This document shows, piece after piece, positions 60,646-64,000 of a stretch of 64,000 nt of DNA (positions are counted from its first letter, which is position 1; each line of letters opens with the position of its first letter). The stretch lies in assembly GCA_951230915.1 (NCBI GenBank), contig OX579635.1:7316001-7380000 (forward strand), given 5' to 3'. This stretch comes from Antitrichia curtipendula (lineage: Eukaryota; Streptophyta; Bryopsida; Hypnales; Leucodontaceae). The translations under genes were made by a program, and so were the position numbers. Under the pieces are notes generated by a model. It had not been told where the DNA came from and searched no databases. It saw only the letters and a list, made by a program, of their open reading frames with translations.

Positions 60646-63600
60646 TCAATTATTCAAACGACTCGACCTACGAACTTCTTGGGCACTTGGATTCGCTGCA
60701 TTAGCATCTCGAACAACAACATCATCATCCTCTGGTGCCTCGTCATTGGCATCTTCATTGCTGTCATATTCATCTTCTGCTTCACCACTGTCGATGGTCC
60801 AATGTTCCTCAACTTCCGAGTTTTCATTTCGAAGCTCTATAGTTGTTTGGCCATGAGTACGTTTGCGCTTCAACCTCTTCTGCCGTTGTGCGTTGGGGTC
60901 TTCTGCATCAGAATTTATAGTAGGCCCACCTGGAATTGTTCGAACAACAAATGCCGGAGTTGACCGGCTAGGTCCTGGTACGTATGTACTTAGGAACGGT
61001 TCTATCACCCTATTTGGATCTCTTGCTCCAATTCCGAGGGGTGAACGATTAGCATGCCTTGGCGATGATGCTTCTCCAATATGCAGATCTTCTGTTCGTC
61101 CTCGGCCTATACTCCCTCCACGGCCTGCAGCTCTACCATGGCCTCTCGTCCGTCCATGGGCTTGTTGATATTGACCTACTTCATGATGAACGGAGGGCCG
61201 AGGGGCCACATGTGGTCTACCACGTGAAACTCTTTGCAGAGTCAAATCAACATTTCCCACTGAGCCTAATCCTTCTTGAGAAGGTCTTTGGATGGCATTG
61301 GAAATTGTTTCTGAAGATGGATCTAGGGAATGTGGCACTTGTGTACCATGTTCAGAAATAGCAGGATGGCCCGCAACTGGAGCCGGTACATGGGCAATGT
61401 CTTCGGGTGGTTCTACAAAAGCAAAAACATCATCATGGTCCACATGCTCTGGATCAAAAGGCCTTTTCATGTTACCAGCCGGTTGATTTCTTACAAAAGG
61501 GCGTGGCACTCTTGCATTTCTAACGTTTCTATCATGCTGTCTTTCTAGAGCTCTAATGTTACGAGTTGCTGGTTCCACTCCCGTAGGGCGTGTATTGCCA
61601 TCTCGATTGTGAGAAGATCCTCCATGATTTGGATTCGCATTCCTCCCCCTGTTTCTCTCGCCATTTTCATGTCCACCACCATTTCCATTTCCACCGCCAT
61701 TTCCGCCGCCATTTCCTGGAGGGAGGTTGTCATCATCGTCGTTGTTGTTGTGGGAAATACCATCATCAACGTTATCGTCATTTGGATTGTCGGTCTCCAA
61801 AGAAGACGACAAAGCTGGGACTTCTACAACCCCTTCATTTTGAGGAAGTGGAGGTGAAAGACTACGACGAGGATTTGGTGGTGGTGGTCCCCTACGACCA
61901 CGAAGGAGTTCCTTCTCTCCATCATCAGCATCTCCATAGTAGTTCCGCGCTTCTTCGAGGTGATCGGCTCCTTGCCTCCAAAGATCTGGGTTTGCCGGAT
62001 ACTCTTGAGCTCCTCGGTTGGCTTCCCCATCAACCTCTTCTTTTTCCTCTGATTGCAGTGCGTCAAATTCCCGATTGCGTTCATTCACCGGGATCGGTCC
62101 AAGGGCATCTGGATCACAATCCTCTGAGTACATATTTGCATCATACCAACGAATTGGATCGGCTCCTGGTCGTTGGCGAAGTACATGGCTATTGGTATAA
62201 ATATATACCAGGGACTTTGCCTTTTCAGGGGCCAATCGATTTCGGATCTTATTGTGAACAAAGGAATACATACTCCAATTCCTTTCACAGGAGCTGGCGG
62301 AACACGTGAGGGATAAAACACGCACGGCAATTTTCGAAAGAGCCCGATCTCCAACCCTGTGCCACCATTGGTGGGGAAGCATTTGTGTCGCACGGATGTT
62401 GGGTGTCTTAGCTGGACTGTAGGGTCCAATACCCTCCTCAAATTCTGTTAATTCCGCCATCACATCATCAAAATTGACACCCAGGTTCCCCATCATGTTG
62501 CGGATGACTCTGTACAATGCACGTAGGGCAGTTCGATCTTCCCTGAGCGCCACGTTATCCAAGAGGTATGGATTCAAAAGGGCCGCTGCGTAGTGTGTAT
62601 CTTCAAAAACCATGTGCCATCTTGCATTGAAAGATTCTTCCAAAATGACTGCTATGTCATCACGTAAGCTTAAAGGTGGTTCTCTTAAAGAAAACACATG
62701 CCCTCGCAAATTGTGCATTACGAGCCACGCCCGACCCATGGCTGGTTCTCGTCCATCAAACACACGCAAAGCCTTCAATACGTCTTCAGTCATGTACACG
62801 TAATTCACACACCGTTGCCAGAAAGCCACATCTTCAATGGTTCTTTTGACATTACGTGAAGCGGTAGCTGCTTGCGGTCCATTTTGTTCATTCCTTAGGG
62901 TATCAAAGAAATTTAGAATACGTGGGTGGTTATTCAACCGCTCCAAGACTCCTCTGAGTTTCACCAATCGCTGCAATATGAGGAAATTACAAGCGAAGCG
63001 GGTTTCGCTAGGCACTACGAGTTGCAGATTCGAACTCAACTCGCGGAAAACCGACATAGTCGCATGATGGTTTCGAAGTATTGGCACAATCTTTTTGCCC
63101 TGGCAATTAAATCGGAAAATTCTTGGACTTTGGCCCAGTCTTCCAACATGAGATCTAGTACATGTGCCATGCAGCCTTGCGCAAAAATATGCAGGTATGT
63201 GTTAGTGATGTCCTTCAATGCGCCAAGCATGTTTGCTGCATTATCTGTGCATACTTGTGTTACATATTTGGGACCCACCTTCTCAATGTACACGTTCATT
63301 TGGTCCGATATGTAGCGCATGGTTTTCTTTTGCGAGGTAGTATCAATTGACCCCAAAAATACATCACCTGTGGGGCATGACATCATCACATTCATGAGGG
63401 GTCTCCGATTGACATCATCCCAACCGTCGGTGCATATCGACACCCCGTAGTGCTTGACAGCAAATCCAACCTTCTCTTGAATCTGCTTCTCAATTTGCAA
63501 CCTCCTCGGTTCAATCAAATTAGTCCTAAATTGATGGTAAGAAGGTGGACTGTATTCAAACTTCGCCACTGAGGTTGCCCTCACCGCTTCAATGAAGGCT

Positions 63601-63986
63601 GGATGCCTTGCCACATTAAATGGCACATTCGCTTCATAGAAAAAACTTGCCCACTTCTCATCCAACTCCTTCCTCTTTGCAATGTTGAATGCGTCCGCCA
63701 TGCGTTGTTGACGTAATGATCCAGATCTCGTAGAATTGGATCCAGCAAGACTATTTGACGTTTGTAGAATATCAATTCCTTCTGAAACGTTTGCCCCTTC
63801 TTCTGCTCTTCCACCATTGATCCCACCCGTCACCTCATTTTCAGTGGCTTCACTTGAACTTGCAAGAGGAGTTGCTCTAGATGGCGCACTTTGAATTGGT
63901 TCTCCTTCATACATGTCCCCGACATCGATTTGTAGCGGGACAAATCCTGCACAATTGGCAAATCTATGTCGCACTGGACGAGGCAT
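60646..63986 (-). pseudogene. hAT transposase (DUF659 and hAT C-terminal dimerisation), one frameshift, long C-terminal extension
   Basis: The first frame (63986-63036) holds the DUF659 region: SICTDGWDD, QVCTDNAANM and QGCMAHVLDLML. The second (63087-60646) continues with RNHHATMSVFRELSS and SETRFACNFLILQRLV, then a dimerisation domain with SSCERNWS and NKIRNRLAPEKAKSLV. The expected catalytic Asp, Asp and Glu are all present. The frames meet at a run of five A (63092-63096) where one more A would restore continuity, so this is a 1-base deletion or a sequencing error. After the dimerisation domain about 500 residues follow: Asn/Gly-rich, an RG-rich segment (GRTRGHGRAAGRGG), a KRLKRKR basic patch and an acidic end. 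Most hAT proteins stop soon after dimerisation. The N-terminus (BED finger expected) is not visible and may lie past the edge. Confidence 0.85.
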
Positions 63987-64000
63987 ACTTCGACAAATTG

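Larger units (their letters stand above)
59403..64000 (-). mobile_element. hAT element, left boundary in window, runs off the right edge
   Basis: CAGGGTTGTCATAACAGG at 59403 matches the hAT terminus of the 400-bp MITE at 54750, and GGACGGACGG words follow in both. A minus-strand hAT transposase (60646-63986) lies inside. TTCATAAC (59395-59402) would be the 8-bp target duplication; the other end lies beyond 64000. Confidence 0.7.

Noticed and set aside
61590..62309. 239-codon plus-strand frame with His-rich stretches
   Set aside because: Antisense shadow of the hAT transposase coding sequence.

Overview
The window looks like nuclear DNA of a green plant (streptophyte). Genes carry several short GT-AG introns (one GC-AG), gene starts are GC-richer than the AT-rich surroundings, and the space between genes is filled with plant-type DNA transposons: CACTA, hAT, Stowaway-like and a TTAA-targeting family. 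The proteins do not fix the lineage; a TE-rich seedless plant or charophyte would fit but I cannot prove it.

Only three intact host genes are clear. On the minus strand at 5.6-8.7 kb lies an 8-exon pirin-family bicupin gene with a candidate organelle transit peptide. Two copies of a 7-exon PEX11 peroxisome-division gene lie tail to tail (left copy + at 18.4-21.8 kb, right copy - at 28.8-32.2 kb). They form an inverted duplication whose core (18202-22212 against 28396-32406, 4,011 bp including introns) appears identical, while promoters and outer flanks have diverged. The spacer holds a broken RMA-type RING gene, a Stowaway-like element with another transposon nested in it, and an assembly gap. 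The 1,766 bp before the gap is repeated exactly after it, which looks like an unmerged contig overlap rather than biology. Weaker, interrupted inverted homology outside the PEX11 arms (16.0-17.06 kb against 36.3-38.2 kb) suggests an older, larger palindrome.

From 2.5 to 38 kb there are at least eight members of a non-autonomous family (about 930 bp, with a shorter class of about 545 bp) with CCCTAAAG-like ends between TTAA duplications. This is the signature of piggyBac-like elements, and one member has a matching empty site inside this window. A 2.15 kb non-autonomous CACTA element (9835-11985) is built almost entirely of internal repeats.

The right half (38-64 kb) is mostly transposons: a CACTA end at 38.2 kb, a GC-rich tandem-repeat block and LTR-like DNA (40.5-42.9 kb), a coding CACTA/EnSpm element (from 44.4 kb to at least 53 kb, transposase on the minus strand, damaged), a 400-bp hAT MITE with perfect 8-bp target duplications, an unidentified multi-exon coding remnant (58.4-59.4 kb), and a hAT element from 59.4 kb past the window edge whose transposase has one frameshift and an unusual C-terminal extension of about 500 residues.
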